Notes under the pieces: model-generated
What the model saw: the letters and a program-made list of their open reading frames with translations, nothing else
What the model was told of the DNA's origin: nothing
The model's database searches: none
Shown here: positions 36,769-45,283 of the stretch, piece after piece
Layout: each line of letters opens with the position of its first letter
Position numbering within the stretch: position 1 is the first letter of the stretch
Assembly (NCBI RefSeq): GCF_022213955.1
Contig: NZ_JAKNTW010000008.1
Location: forward strand, 372,001-436,000
DNA from: Dolomitihabitans soli
Lineage (GTDB): Bacteria; Actinomycetota; Actinomycetes; Streptosporangiales; Streptosporangiaceae
Reading direction: 5' to 3'
DNA: 64,000 nucleotides
Translations under genes and position numbers: made by a program

Positions 36769-37965
36769 TCAGGAGAGATGGGTGACTTCGTCCAGGAGAC
36801 GCGCCATCACGGTCCCGACCTGCTCCATGTAGTCGGCGGCAGGGACATGGGGAACCTTCAACAGGAACGTCTGCCGCCGGGCCTGGTAGTAGTTCGGGAA
36901 CTCGCTGGGCGAAGGCGGGCTGTACGCGCGGGCATGGGGCCAGAAGCGCTGGAGCAGGTCACGTTCCTGGAGAAGTGGGGTGCGCAGCCAGTCGGGATAC
37001 ATCCGCCGCAGAGGCAGCCCCCGGGCGACGGCGAGGTCGAACAACGCAGCCGAATCGCCGACAGGTCCGACGATGATCAGTGGCGTGCCGTACCAGCCCC
37101 GTGACGAGCACTCATCCAGAGCCGGGAACGAGACAGGTGCGTCATGGTGGCGCAGGACCTGGGCCAGGATGGCGAGGTTCTGTTCAGCCGCCTCCGAACG
37201 TGCGGCCAGCCCTCGCAGCTGCTCGCGAGCGATGCCCGCGGACAGGGCAGGCATGCGGAACTTGTAGGCGGCTCCCGTCTGCACCAGGGGCAGCAGATCA
37301 GCGTGGGTCAGTTCGGCGGCGAGGCGGCTGGGATGGTGGCCGAGAGTCAGCGCGCTCTCGTAGACGCGGCGATCGGAGGTGACCAGCACTCCGCCTTCCC
37401 CACCCGAGACGGCCTTGGACTCCTGAAGGCTGAAACAGCCGGCCGTACCCCAGGAACCGACAGGACGCCCGCGGTATCGCGCTCCGTGCGCGTGAGAGCA
37501 GTCCTCCACAACCGGCATGCCGGTCGCTTCGACGATCAAATCCATGCGGGCGGGGACGCCCCAGGCGTGCGTCACCAGTACGGCGGAGCAGCTGTTGTCT
37601 AGGCCGACGAGAGCCGCCGGGTCCAGGTTAGGCGTGTCCGGTTCGATGTCGCAGAAGTGCGGGACGCCGCCCGCCTGGAAAACGGCCGTGACGGCGGAGA
37701 TCCAGGTCATCGGGGACAGTGCCACCGTTTCGCCGTCACGAATTCCGACGGCGTGCAGGGCGGCGTGGATGGAGGCGGTGCCGGAGTTGAACGACAGCGC
37801 GTGGCGCGACTCGGTCAGCTCGGCGAAGGCGTTCTCAAGGGATGCGGTGGTGGGCCCTCGCCCGGTCTCCGACAGGTGACCGCTGTCCAGCAGCCTCAGC
37901 ACCGCGTCCCGTTCCGGCTGGCCGTACTTCGCGGTGCGAGGGAACGGCAGAGTGACGGAGGTCAC
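36769..37965 (-). CDS. DegT/DnrJ/EryC1/StrS aminotransferase
   Basis: The 398-residue PLP enzyme would add an amino group to a keto-sugar or keto-cyclitol. The PLP lysine is K184 in CFSLQESKAVSGGEGG. Asp155 in VVEDCSHAHG should bind the pyridine nitrogen, and FNSGTASIHAAL binds phosphate. The SLQESK context recalls the secondary-metabolite branch (StrS/StsC and AHBA synthase type) but also sugar aminotransferases; I cannot choose between them. ATG 37965 overlaps the stop of the cupin gene by four bases. Confidence 0.93.
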   Translation of the reverse strand: MTSVTLPFPRTAKYGQPERDAVLRLLDSGHLSETGRGPTTASLENAFAELTESRHALSFNSGTASIHAALHAVGIRDGETVALSPMTWISAVTAVFQAGGVPHFCDIEPDTPNLDPAALVGLDNSCSAVLVTHAWGVPARMDLIVEATGMPVVEDCSHAHGARYRGRPVGSWGTAGCFSLQESKAVSGGEGGVLVTSDRRVYESALTLGHHPSRLAAELTHADLLPLVQTGAAYKFRMPALSAGIAREQLRGLAARSEAAEQNLAILAQVLRHHDAPVSFPALDECSSRGWYGTPLIIVGPVGDSAALFDLAVARGLPLRRMYPDWLRTPLLQERDLLQRFWPHARAYSPPSPSEFPNYYQARRQTFLLKVPHVPAADYMEQVGTVMARLLDEVTHLS

Positions 37966-38345
37966 GGCCGCCTCGCAACGACAGGTACCAGGTGCCTGGC
38001 GGCGGCCGGGTCACGGTGCAGGTGCGCGCCGTACGTGCCGGGGGTGAGCGGCGCGGAGAGCCAGAAGACGTGGAGTTCCTCGGCAACATCGACGACATCG
38101 TGCTCGGCGCCCGCTGGGGTGTAGACGATGTCGCCTGGGCCGACCAGGTGATCGGTGCCGCCGACGTGAACGGTACCGATGCCCCTGGCGACGAACCAGA
38201 ATTCGCCGATGTCGTGGTGGTGCCGATCGAAGCGGGCCGTACCGTCGGCGCGAATGACGAACATGCCGGCCGACGAGGCAGGGCAGTCAGGGGGACTGTT
38301 CTCCGGGGTAAGGCGCTCTCTGACCGCACCATGGATGATCGTCAC
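37962..38345 (-). CDS. Small cupin protein
   Basis: The 127-residue single-domain cupin has metal-binding pattern HHHDIGEFWFVARG and second motif PGDIVYTPAGAEHDV. Possible roles are a sugar or cyclitol isomerase or an oxidative enzyme. GTG 38345 has GAGGAG seven bases upstream and overlaps the previous stop (GTGA), excluding the longer frame to 38489. Confidence 0.88.
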   Translation of the reverse strand: MTIIHGAVRERLTPENSPPDCPASSAGMFVIRADGTARFDRHHHDIGEFWFVARGIGTVHVGGTDHLVGPGDIVYTPAGAEHDVVDVAEELHVFWLSAPLTPGTYGAHLHRDPAAARHLVPVVARRP

Positions 38346-39259
38346 GATGTTCTCCTCAGATTTGGAAGGGATGGCTGGATCCTGGGGACGAGCTGCGGGT
38401 CGCCCCGGCCGAGATCCGCCAGGTCGGCCTCGATCTGGGCGGTGCGAAGAAGCGCGGAAGCGTTGTCGCCGCGCGTGATGTGGTGGCACAGCAGGGAGCC
38501 GGCGATCCGGATCCGGTAGAGAGCCAGCGTGGTCACGGCGGCTTGGTCGGGAGACGTCGTGAAGTACCCGCTGAGCAGCGCGTCGGTCAGCGGTGGTGGT
38601 TCCTGCAGGGACCAGCCGGCGATCTCGGCGAGCGGGTCCCCGCCTCGCACGCTTTCCAGGTCGACGAGCCCGGTCACCTCCCCGCCATCGACGATGACGT
38701 GCCTGGCGGTCAGGTCACCGTGCAGCAGCCGGGAAGGTCCATCGGGAAGCAGTACGGCTCCGGCCGCGAGTGCCTGGCGCGCACGAGCGAGCAGCCGCGA
38801 GAGGTCGGCAACCGGATCGGGCGGGAGTGCGACGAGCCATGCACGCGCAGACGGATGCGGTCCTGTTCCCGTACGGTCCAGGCGACCGAAGCCCCGGACC
38901 GTGATGGTGTGCACGCGCCGGAGCAGCTTTCCGGCTTCGACCGCCGCCGCGAGTCCATCCGGAGAGACGCCCGCACACCACAAGGGAGATCCCGGACATC
39001 GGGTCTCGATGCAGAGATCCTCGTCGTACCAGATGACGGTGGGTACCGGCATGCCGATCGCGGCCATCTCACCAGCGGCCCACGCCGCGCTGGCGAAGCG
39101 TGCCGGGCGGTCGCCGCGTCGGATCCGCACGATGAGGTTCCCGCTGTCCACGGCGTAGATCCGGTTGTCGATTCCGCCCGCGAGTTCCGTCAGGATCGCG
39201 TCCCGGCTGATGATTCCTGCGGCGACCAGGCGCCTCGTGTGGAAGTCAGACGGGGACAT
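38342..39259 (-). CDS. APH-fold kinase with altered catalytic loop
   Basis: The 305-residue member of the aminoglycoside/choline kinase superfamily lies inside the operon. The catalytic loop is LLHGDLTARHVIV (H180, D182). The position normally holding the metal-binding Asn (residue 187) is His. The following metal Asp is kept in GLVDLESVRGGDP. It could phosphorylate the pathway intermediate or product, or confer self-protection. It overlaps the Gfo/Idh/MocA gene by 14 bases and the cupin gene by four. Confidence 0.85.
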   Translation of the reverse strand: MSPSDFHTRRLVAAGIISRDAILTELAGGIDNRIYAVDSGNLIVRIRRGDRPARFASAAWAAGEMAAIGMPVPTVIWYDEDLCIETRCPGSPLWCAGVSPDGLAAAVEAGKLLRRVHTITVRGFGRLDRTGTGPHPSARAWLVALPPDPVADLSRLLARARQALAAGAVLLPDGPSRLLHGDLTARHVIVDGGEVTGLVDLESVRGGDPLAEIAGWSLQEPPPLTDALLSGYFTTSPDQAAVTTLALYRIRIAGSLLCHHITRGDNASALLRTAQIEADLADLGRGDPQLVPRIQPSLPNLRRTS

Positions 39260-40250
39260 GGTCGCGCTCCTGGACTACCGGGACGAGCACGGGCCGTCCG
39301 CTGGCAGCGGAGGTCAGAGCGGCGTCCAGGAGCGCGACCGAGCCGAGGCTGTCGGCACCGAGGCACCCTTGGCGTGGCATGCCGCAGAGGGTGTCGACCA
39401 TGGCGGTGATGCAGACCTGGTAGCCGGGGAGAGCCTGTGGGAGGAGGACAGCCTCCCTGTCCTCTCCTGCGGTATGGCAAGCCATGTCGTCCTTGCCGTC
39501 CCAGAACGCGGCGAAGCCCTCGCCCACGACGTGCCATCGCCCGTTGGCGCTGGTGCGGAAGCCTGCCTGCGGCAGGTAGCCGCCTTGGAAGGAGAACGCC
39601 GAACCGTCGGCAAAATTGATCATGATGTTGGCCAACGCGCAATGGGTGTCGAGGAAGTTCAGCGGGATCTCTGTGCAGCTCACGTCTGTCGGCCGGGCGA
39701 CGATCAGTTCCCGGATCTGGTCGAACGCGTGGATCGCGAGATCGCTGATCACCGGCAGCGGCTGCCCGGAGCGGAAGCCAGCGTCGTGCAGGGCCACGAT
39801 CGTCTCCACGGTCACCGCGTACGGCGAGGCACCGCGATCGCGAACGAGATCGCGGAAGATGTGGAAGAGCGGATCGGACACGCGATTGCGCATCACCATC
39901 AGCCGCCGGTCCGCGCGCTCAGCGAGATCGACCAGCGCGGCCGCATCCCCAAGCCTGGTCGCCAAGGGCTTCTCTGACAGAACGTGCAGCCCGGCGTCCA
40001 GAGCGGTGCGGATGACCGGAACGTGGGCCACGACGGGGGTCAGGTTGACGACGGCATCGAGGTCACGGGTCCTCAGGGCCTCGTCGAGCGAGACCGCCTG
40101 GCCGACGTGGAGCTTGTAGCGGTCGCGTAGCCGGGCAACCGCTACAGCGTCGGGGTCGACGAGCACCGCGATCTCGATGCGCGGGTCGGCGGCGAGCACG
40201 CGTACCCAACGTGAGGAGATGCCGCCGCACCCGACGATCGCGATCTTCAT
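39246..40250 (-). CDS. Gfo/Idh/MocA oxidoreductase
   Basis: The 334-residue NAD(P)-dependent sugar or inositol dehydrogenase family protein has dinucleotide motif GCGGIS (7-12) and the family EKP motif at 93-95 (LSEKPLA). A substrate-domain segment DLAIHAFDQIRELI has the family His. In aminocyclitol and kanosamine pathways such enzymes oxidise a sugar or cyclitol hydroxyl before a DegT aminotransferase acts, and both enzymes are present here. Confidence 0.92.
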   Translation of the reverse strand: MKIAIVGCGGISSRWVRVLAADPRIEIAVLVDPDAVAVARLRDRYKLHVGQAVSLDEALRTRDLDAVVNLTPVVAHVPVIRTALDAGLHVLSEKPLATRLGDAAALVDLAERADRRLMVMRNRVSDPLFHIFRDLVRDRGASPYAVTVETIVALHDAGFRSGQPLPVISDLAIHAFDQIRELIVARPTDVSCTEIPLNFLDTHCALANIMINFADGSAFSFQGGYLPQAGFRTSANGRWHVVGEGFAAFWDGKDDMACHTAGEDREAVLLPQALPGYQVCITAMVDTLCGMPRQGCLGADSLGSVALLDAALTSAASGRPVLVPVVQERDHVPV

Positions 40251-40855
40251 GCGACCCTCCGGTGCCCAAGATGGCCGGCTTGGCGCATCGCTTCCATGGC
40301 CATGGTGAGCGTCTCCTCTGGCGAAACCGCCGCGTCGAGGACGACACAGGCGGAGACCAGCGGCAAACGGAAGTAGGTGTTGAAGTGGATCGCGAAGCCA
40401 GGATCGTAGAAGATCCGCGGCATCCCCGGACGATGTACGGCACGCTCCGCCAGTACCTCGGCGGGCGCTTGGAGCAGGAGTGTCAGATCCGGCATGACCA
40501 CCGGCCCATCCCGGACCAGCACCCGAGCGGCACTGTCGCAGTCGAACGACCTCAGCTTGCCGATCGCATGAGCGTGGGCGAGGAGGGTGTCGGCAGTCCT
40601 GTCCAGGATGACGTCCCGGCCATCCGCGCAGGCTTCGAGCGCGCTGGCTCTGCGCATCTCCTCCAAGCGCAGGAGTATGGCGAGGCTCTCCAACTGCTCG
40701 GCCGCGCTCTCGGCCACCGGGCGAGGCAGAGTCTTCGGATCCGGGGCGACGTGGTAGTAACAGGGCACTACGAGCGGGTTGGCTAGCTGGGACGCGATCG
40801 CGTTCGCGAGCGTCGTCTTGCCCGTGCAGCTGACGCCTTCGATTCCAATGATCAT
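40247..40855 (-). CDS. Thymidylate/deoxynucleoside-kinase-like P-loop kinase
   Basis: The 202-residue protein has P-loop GVSCTGKT (7-14). A DRTADTLLAHAHAIGKL segment occupies the position of the substrate-binding DR motif of thymidylate and deoxynucleoside kinases. A late LLQAPAEVLAERAVHR strand-helix would be the lid region. ATG 40855 overlaps the stop of the glycosyltransferase gene (ATGA) with GGAGGAGGAG before it. It is one of two small-molecule kinases in the operon; the phosphate acceptor is unknown. Confidence 0.85.
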   Translation of the reverse strand: MIIGIEGVSCTGKTTLANAIASQLANPLVVPCYYHVAPDPKTLPRPVAESAAEQLESLAILLRLEEMRRASALEACADGRDVILDRTADTLLAHAHAIGKLRSFDCDSAARVLVRDGPVVMPDLTLLLQAPAEVLAERAVHRPGMPRIFYDPGFAIHFNTYFRLPLVSACVVLDAAVSPEETLTMAMEAMRQAGHLGHRRVA

Positions 40856-42309
40856 CAGTGCTCCTCCTCCGCCGTCGCAGGCCGGTTGCTCTTCGGCGCG
40901 ATAGGGCCGCCCGCGCCTGCGGCCCTGCGCGCGATGGCGGCAGCCGGGCCGATGCTGCTGATCAGGTAGGCCGCGAGTAGTTCCAGGGACTCGCGTCCGT
41001 GCTGCCTCATCGTGAGCCGCCTGTCTTCGGCCTTGGCGAGGGCGCTCACCGGGGCGATCTGACCCAGCCACAGCCCGCCGAGCGCGGCCAGCCGTACCGG
41101 CCAGGGCGACGCTCGACGAGCCGCGATCACGAGACAGGCCAGTGTGGACGGGCTGCGCAGCAACCAGCTCGCACCCCGGTAGGCGCCGGTGCCGAGCGCG
41201 AGGGCCCGTCCGGCAGCGGAGCCGTGATCGGCTGCGCGGGATTGGGCGGCGCAGCGGGGATAGTCGAGGTAGTTGTGGAACCACCGCTCTCCCTGAGAGA
41301 GCAGCTCGCGAAGGGTGCCGGGCGCATCGGCCTGGGTGGTGAATGGGAGCGAATCCACCGGAATCTGTTCCACCGTCAGCCGGTATCCGAAGGGGAGATC
41401 GTCCAGGGCGGTGAAGGTCGGCAGCCCGCCGACGCGGCGGAAGACGTCGAGCCGTACCAGAAGCCCGTGCCCCACTGTCTGCGCCAGCCCTCGCGCCAGT
41501 GCGTCCGCCCACTCGAAGCCGCTCGGTCTCCGAACCGCCCTGGCGTAACGGTGAAACGACGGGACCTCCCTGCGCAGCGTCCACAGAGTCTGGAGGCGAG
41601 CGGCTCCCTGGCACAGGGCCGGTTCCCACGCTCGCGAATCGGTGTCGGGGGCGGCGAAACGGGCCGATTGCTGGATCACTGCAGGAGGCTCGCCGTCGGC
41701 CTGAGCCCGCTGCCGGATGAACGCCGCGGTACGGCGGAGCAGAGCCAGGTCCGGCCGGGAGTCGATGTCGTAGACGGCGACGTAGGCCGTACCACCGTCT
41801 CGGGGCAGGTGCTCGACGGCGTGGTTGACCTGGGCTGCCTTGCGACCATCGCCTGAGTAGTGGATGTGCCGAATAGGCAGATCACGGACGGCGGGTTGAT
41901 CGAGTTCCCGGGCCAGCACCTGCCCGGTCAGCGGAGGCCCCCCGCGCGACACCCTTCCTACGCTCACTTCCTCGTTCGAGAGGTGGAAGGGGTGAGTCCG
42001 CGGCCGGTGCGCTTCGCGTTCGCGTCTCTCGCGCTCGGTCGTGACAAAGGTGACCGTCGAGCGTGGCAGATGACGGAGCAGGTCAGCGAACCATTCGACG
42101 GCTGCGCGGATGTGCTGCTGCTCACGCAGCACCGGGATCACGATGTGCAGCACGAGATCGTCGGCGGAAGGCTCCGGGCAGTTGGGACGGTCGATCGTCG
42201 CCAGGGCGCGCCTGAGCTGCCAGAGGCCAACGGCGTGCCGCGCCGCGACCGCCACCACTATCCACCAGTCGAGCCTGCGACACAGCGACGTCTCAGCGCG
42301 TGAGGCCAT
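40855..42309 (-). CDS. GT2-like membrane-associated glycosyltransferase
   Basis: The 484-residue protein has the GT-A start LHIVIPVLREQQHIRAA (about 54-70), a DID motif (181-183) for metal and nucleotide-sugar binding, and ALDDLPFGYRL where GT2 enzymes carry the ED acceptor motif. The C-terminal third has hydrophobic stretches, suggesting membrane attachment. It overlaps both neighbours: the GT8 gene by 17 bases and the kinase gene by one base. Confidence 0.78.
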   Translation of the reverse strand: MASRAETSLCRRLDWWIVVAVAARHAVGLWQLRRALATIDRPNCPEPSADDLVLHIVIPVLREQQHIRAAVEWFADLLRHLPRSTVTFVTTERERREREAHRPRTHPFHLSNEEVSVGRVSRGGPPLTGQVLARELDQPAVRDLPIRHIHYSGDGRKAAQVNHAVEHLPRDGGTAYVAVYDIDSRPDLALLRRTAAFIRQRAQADGEPPAVIQQSARFAAPDTDSRAWEPALCQGAARLQTLWTLRREVPSFHRYARAVRRPSGFEWADALARGLAQTVGHGLLVRLDVFRRVGGLPTFTALDDLPFGYRLTVEQIPVDSLPFTTQADAPGTLRELLSQGERWFHNYLDYPRCAAQSRAADHGSAAGRALALGTGAYRGASWLLRSPSTLACLVIAARRASPWPVRLAALGGLWLGQIAPVSALAKAEDRRLTMRQHGRESLELLAAYLISSIGPAAAIARRAAGAGGPIAPKSNRPATAEEEH

Positions 42310-43171
42310 CAGTCCCGGCCTCCTTCACCGCATGAAGGAACCCCAGGTAGAGGTCATGTACGACACCTGCCGGATAGCCGGGGAGCCACGGCTTGGCCGG
42401 GCCGGCGAAGTGCAGCACCGCCGCGTTGCCCTCGTCCGCGAGCAACGTCTCCAGCGGAGACACCGGCTCGGCGTAGTGCACGAACCCTTCCCGCTTGGAC
42501 AGCGAGGACAGGGCAAAGGTGTTCCATCGCCGTTCCAGTCGTATCCAGTCGTCATCGACAGCCCAGTTCAGCGCATCCTGATCCCAGAACGTGACGCTTT
42601 CGGGGTGCTCGGTGAGGAAGTGCCGAGCCTGTTCGAAGAGACGCAGCCGCTCGCACTGCGCCAGGTCGAGCAGCATCACGCCGCTGTTGAAGTACTCGCG
42701 ACCGGCAGGTAGCCCAAGTTCTCGCCAACCCGGCAACGCGATGCCCTGGCCGATGATCGGGTTCTGCGGGTCGCGGACCGCCGCCACCGGCACGCCGCCA
42801 AGCTCGCGGGCCAGCAGGGGACAAAGGTCCCCGAGCACCAAGACGTCGGCGTCCAGGTACAGCACAGCGGTCTCTTCTCTGAGAGCTTCGCCGATGGCGA
42901 GCCGTAGATAGACCGCTTCGCTTACCCAGCCGGACACAGGGTGCCGGATCCGCCCAGCCAGCACGGTACGGAGCTCAAGCCACAGGCCCAGGCGGCGGGC
43001 ATCAGCCCGAATCAGCCGGGCCAACCCGTCGTCGAGCCCGCTGTGGAGCACGAACAGACGCAACTCGTCGAGGCAGTCATCGTGGGCGACTGCCAGCGAC
43101 TCCATCATCACGCGAAGCGGCAGCACGTAGCCGTCGTCCACACCGCACACGATCGGCGGCAACCGGGTCAT
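42293..43171 (-). CDS. GT8-family glycosyltransferase
   Basis: The 292-residue enzyme resembles LgtC/glycogenin-type galactosyl- or glucosyltransferases. The nucleotide-sugar site DAD is at 107-109 in LYLDADVLVLGD. NSGVMLLDL and WDQDALNW follow as in GT8, with a late HFAGPAKPW motif. ATG 43171 overlaps the epimerase stop (ATGA), so the longer open frame is excluded. With the GT2-like enzyme it implies a product with two glycosyl units or sugar modifications. Confidence 0.9.
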   Translation of the reverse strand: MTRLPPIVCGVDDGYVLPLRVMMESLAVAHDDCLDELRLFVLHSGLDDGLARLIRADARRLGLWLELRTVLAGRIRHPVSGWVSEAVYLRLAIGEALREETAVLYLDADVLVLGDLCPLLARELGGVPVAAVRDPQNPIIGQGIALPGWRELGLPAGREYFNSGVMLLDLAQCERLRLFEQARHFLTEHPESVTFWDQDALNWAVDDDWIRLERRWNTFALSSLSKREGFVHYAEPVSPLETLLADEGNAAVLHFAGPAKPWLPGYPAGVVHDLYLGFLHAVKEAGTDGLTR

Positions 43172-44136
43172 CGGGCACCCCCGTCCATCTCGGCGAGAGT
43201 CAGCGCCAGCCCGTCCAGTAAGCCCACTCTCGGCGCCCATCCCAATACCGCCCGCGCCAAAGCGATATCCGGACACCGACGCCGGGGGTCGTCGACGGGC
43301 AGGGGCACGAACTCCACAGCAGACGAGGAGCCGCACAACCGCCTGATCTCCTCGGCCAGCTGGAGAATGGTGATCTCCTCGGGGTTACCGATATTCACCG
43401 GCCCCTGATGCCCGCTCGCCGCCATGGCCAGGAGCCCTGAGACCGTGTCGGAGATGTAGCACAGCGAGCGGGTCTGGCTCCCGTCACCGGCGACGGTGAG
43501 CGGTCGCCCGGTCCTCGCCTGCTGGAGGAAGGCGGGAACCGCCCGCCCGTCGTCCGGGCGCATCCGCGGGCCGTACGTGTTGAAGATCCGTACGATGGCC
43601 GTGTCTGCCAGGCACTCCCGGCGGAATGAAGCGGTGAGGGCCTCCGCGTAGCGTTTCGCCTCGTCGTACACGCTGCGTGGGCCGACCGGATTGACATTGC
43701 CCCGGTACGGCTCAGCCTGCGGGTGTTCTAGAGGGTCGCCGTAGACCTCGGAGGTCGACGCGAGGAGAAAGCGGGCCCGCTTGGCGCTGGCCAGCTCCAG
43801 CGCGTTGAGGGTCCCGATCGCTCCCGACTTGAGCGTGGCCAGCGGATGCAGCGCGTAGTCCAGGGGCGACGCCGGAGAGGCCAGATGCAGAACGTGATCC
43901 ACGGATCCTGATAGCTCGATCGGCGTGGTGATGTCGTGCTCGATCAGCTCGAACGCCGCGACGTCCTTCAGGCAGGAGACGTTGTCCAGGCAGCCGGAAC
44001 TCAGATTGTCGATGCCGACGACGTGAGCACCCGCCTGCACCAGGCGCTCGCAGAGATGGGATCCGATGAACCCTGCGGCTCCGGTCACCACGACCTTCCG
44101 CCCGGCGAAGGTACGGCTGGCATCATCCGTGTTCAT
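43168..44136 (-). CDS. NAD-dependent sugar epimerase/decarboxylase, UDP-xylose synthase-like
   Basis: The 322-residue short-chain dehydrogenase has GAAGFIG (19-25), STSEVYGDPLEHPQ and catalytic Tyr157/Lys161 in YDEAK. The block RIFNTYGPRMRPDDGRAVP and GDGSQTRSLCYISD closely recalls UDP-glucuronate decarboxylases, which make UDP-xylose; dTDP-glucose dehydratase activity is an alternative. It presumably supplies an activated sugar to the adjacent glycosyltransferases. ATG 44136 lies 14 bases inside the end of the upstream gene. Confidence 0.88.
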   Translation of the reverse strand: MNTDDASRTFAGRKVVVTGAAGFIGSHLCERLVQAGAHVVGIDNLSSGCLDNVSCLKDVAAFELIEHDITTPIELSGSVDHVLHLASPASPLDYALHPLATLKSGAIGTLNALELASAKRARFLLASTSEVYGDPLEHPQAEPYRGNVNPVGPRSVYDEAKRYAEALTASFRRECLADTAIVRIFNTYGPRMRPDDGRAVPAFLQQARTGRPLTVAGDGSQTRSLCYISDTVSGLLAMAASGHQGPVNIGNPEEITILQLAEEIRRLCGSSSAVEFVPLPVDDPRRRCPDIALARAVLGWAPRVGLLDGLALTLAEMDGGAR

Positions 44137-45283
44137 GGGGGGCACCCCTGCGGTAGAAGGAATCGATCCAGATGGCGGCGACGAGGGCGCGCGTCGCAGG
44201 CGCCACCTCGTAGAGGCCGGGGTCGTGAGGAACAAGGGTCAGCTGACCGAGAGCTGCGAGGATCTCCGCCTGAACGAGGTGGATAGACGGACCGACTGCG
44301 GAACCGTGCAGGAAGTTCACCGCGTTCCCGCCGTTGAGCAGGTAGAAGGACCTCCCCGCGTGCGAGTAGCGAGTGACGTGGGGTGCGACCGGGATGCGGT
44401 CGAACAGTGTGTCGGCCGTCTCCAGGTCCAGCTCGTCGTCGTGTGACGTCGCGCTGGCGACGTAAGCGCCATCACGCAGATGGGTGAAGTCCATACCGCG
44501 TAGCGCCCGGTTGCCCGTGGCGCAGAAGACCAGGTCAGCCCCCGGCAGCCAGTCCTTTGGGTATGCGGATCCCCGGTGGCCGAGCGCGAGTGCCTGCGCC
44601 AGCCGTACCGGGTCGGTGTCCACGACCGTCACCTCGACGTGCCGGGCCTGCAGTGCCCTGGCGATGCCCGCGCCGATCTTGCCGAAGCCGAGGACGCACG
44701 CCGCACGCCCGTGGAGGACATCGCTCCTGCTGCGGATGAGCGCCTCGGCCGAGAACACGATCGCTTCGCCGACGAGCGAGTCCTCCGGCTCCTTGAGCGG
44801 GCTGCGGGCAACGCTGTAGACCGGGCAGGGCAGCTTCTCATGCTTCAGATAGCGGCGCAGCCCGTTCTCTGTGTCCTCCACGACGCCGAGAATCTGGCCG
44901 GAGAACCCGTCGCACACTTCGGCCAGGGCAGGGGCGAAGTAGCCGCCCACGTCGATCAGCGTGAGTGGCTGGCCCGCTGCCCGCGCTTCCAGGTACCCAA
45001 GGAGGAAGTGGGGATCGGCGAATCGCTGACGGTGCAGTTGGTCGCACCGGCTGACGCTTTGGACCTGCACCAGGGCCTGGCTGTCGATCGACTTCGGTTT
45101 GGGCAGCACGGCGGCGACAGCGGAGACCCTGCCCAGCGCTTCGACGAAGGCCGGCTGGCCGGGGAGCATGTGGGCGACCACGATGGAGATCGCCTGGCCG
45201 CTCACGTACGGAAGCCGGTTGAGAAGGTTGTCGAAGAACGCGGGCGACAGGGTTGGCTCAGTGAGCGGGATCCGACCGTTCAT
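44123..45283 (-). CDS. Divergent S-adenosylhomocysteinase-like protein
   Basis: The 386-residue protein has a central NAD-binding motif VLGFGKIGAGIA (198-209). The preceding SVARSPLKEPEDS segment aligns by eye with the SAHH active-site loop and keeps Lys164 and Asp168 at the right spacing. It is about 80-100 residues shorter than housekeeping SAHH, and the usual N-terminal substrate motifs are not recognisable. A late HAGRSFYLLNGGNAVNF segment resembles the SAHH C-terminal region. It may have been recruited for NAD-dependent redox chemistry on another nucleoside or sugar. It overlaps the ATPase gene by four bases. Confidence 0.75.
   Translation of the reverse strand: MNGRIPLTEPTLSPAFFDNLLNRLPYVSGQAISIVVAHMLPGQPAFVEALGRVSAVAAVLPKPKSIDSQALVQVQSVSRCDQLHRQRFADPHFLLGYLEARAAGQPLTLIDVGGYFAPALAEVCDGFSGQILGVVEDTENGLRRYLKHEKLPCPVYSVARSPLKEPEDSLVGEAIVFSAEALIRSRSDVLHGRAACVLGFGKIGAGIARALQARHVEVTVVDTDPVRLAQALALGHRGSAYPKDWLPGADLVFCATGNRALRGMDFTHLRDGAYVASATSHDDELDLETADTLFDRIPVAPHVTRYSHAGRSFYLLNGGNAVNFLHGSAVGPSIHLVQAEILAALGQLTLVPHDPGLYEVAPATRALVAAIWIDSFYRRGAPHEHG

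Noticed and set aside
40856-41629. Extension of the P-loop kinase frame upstream
   Set aside because: It lies inside the glycosyltransferase gene on the same strand in another frame and has Arg/Pro-rich shadow composition.
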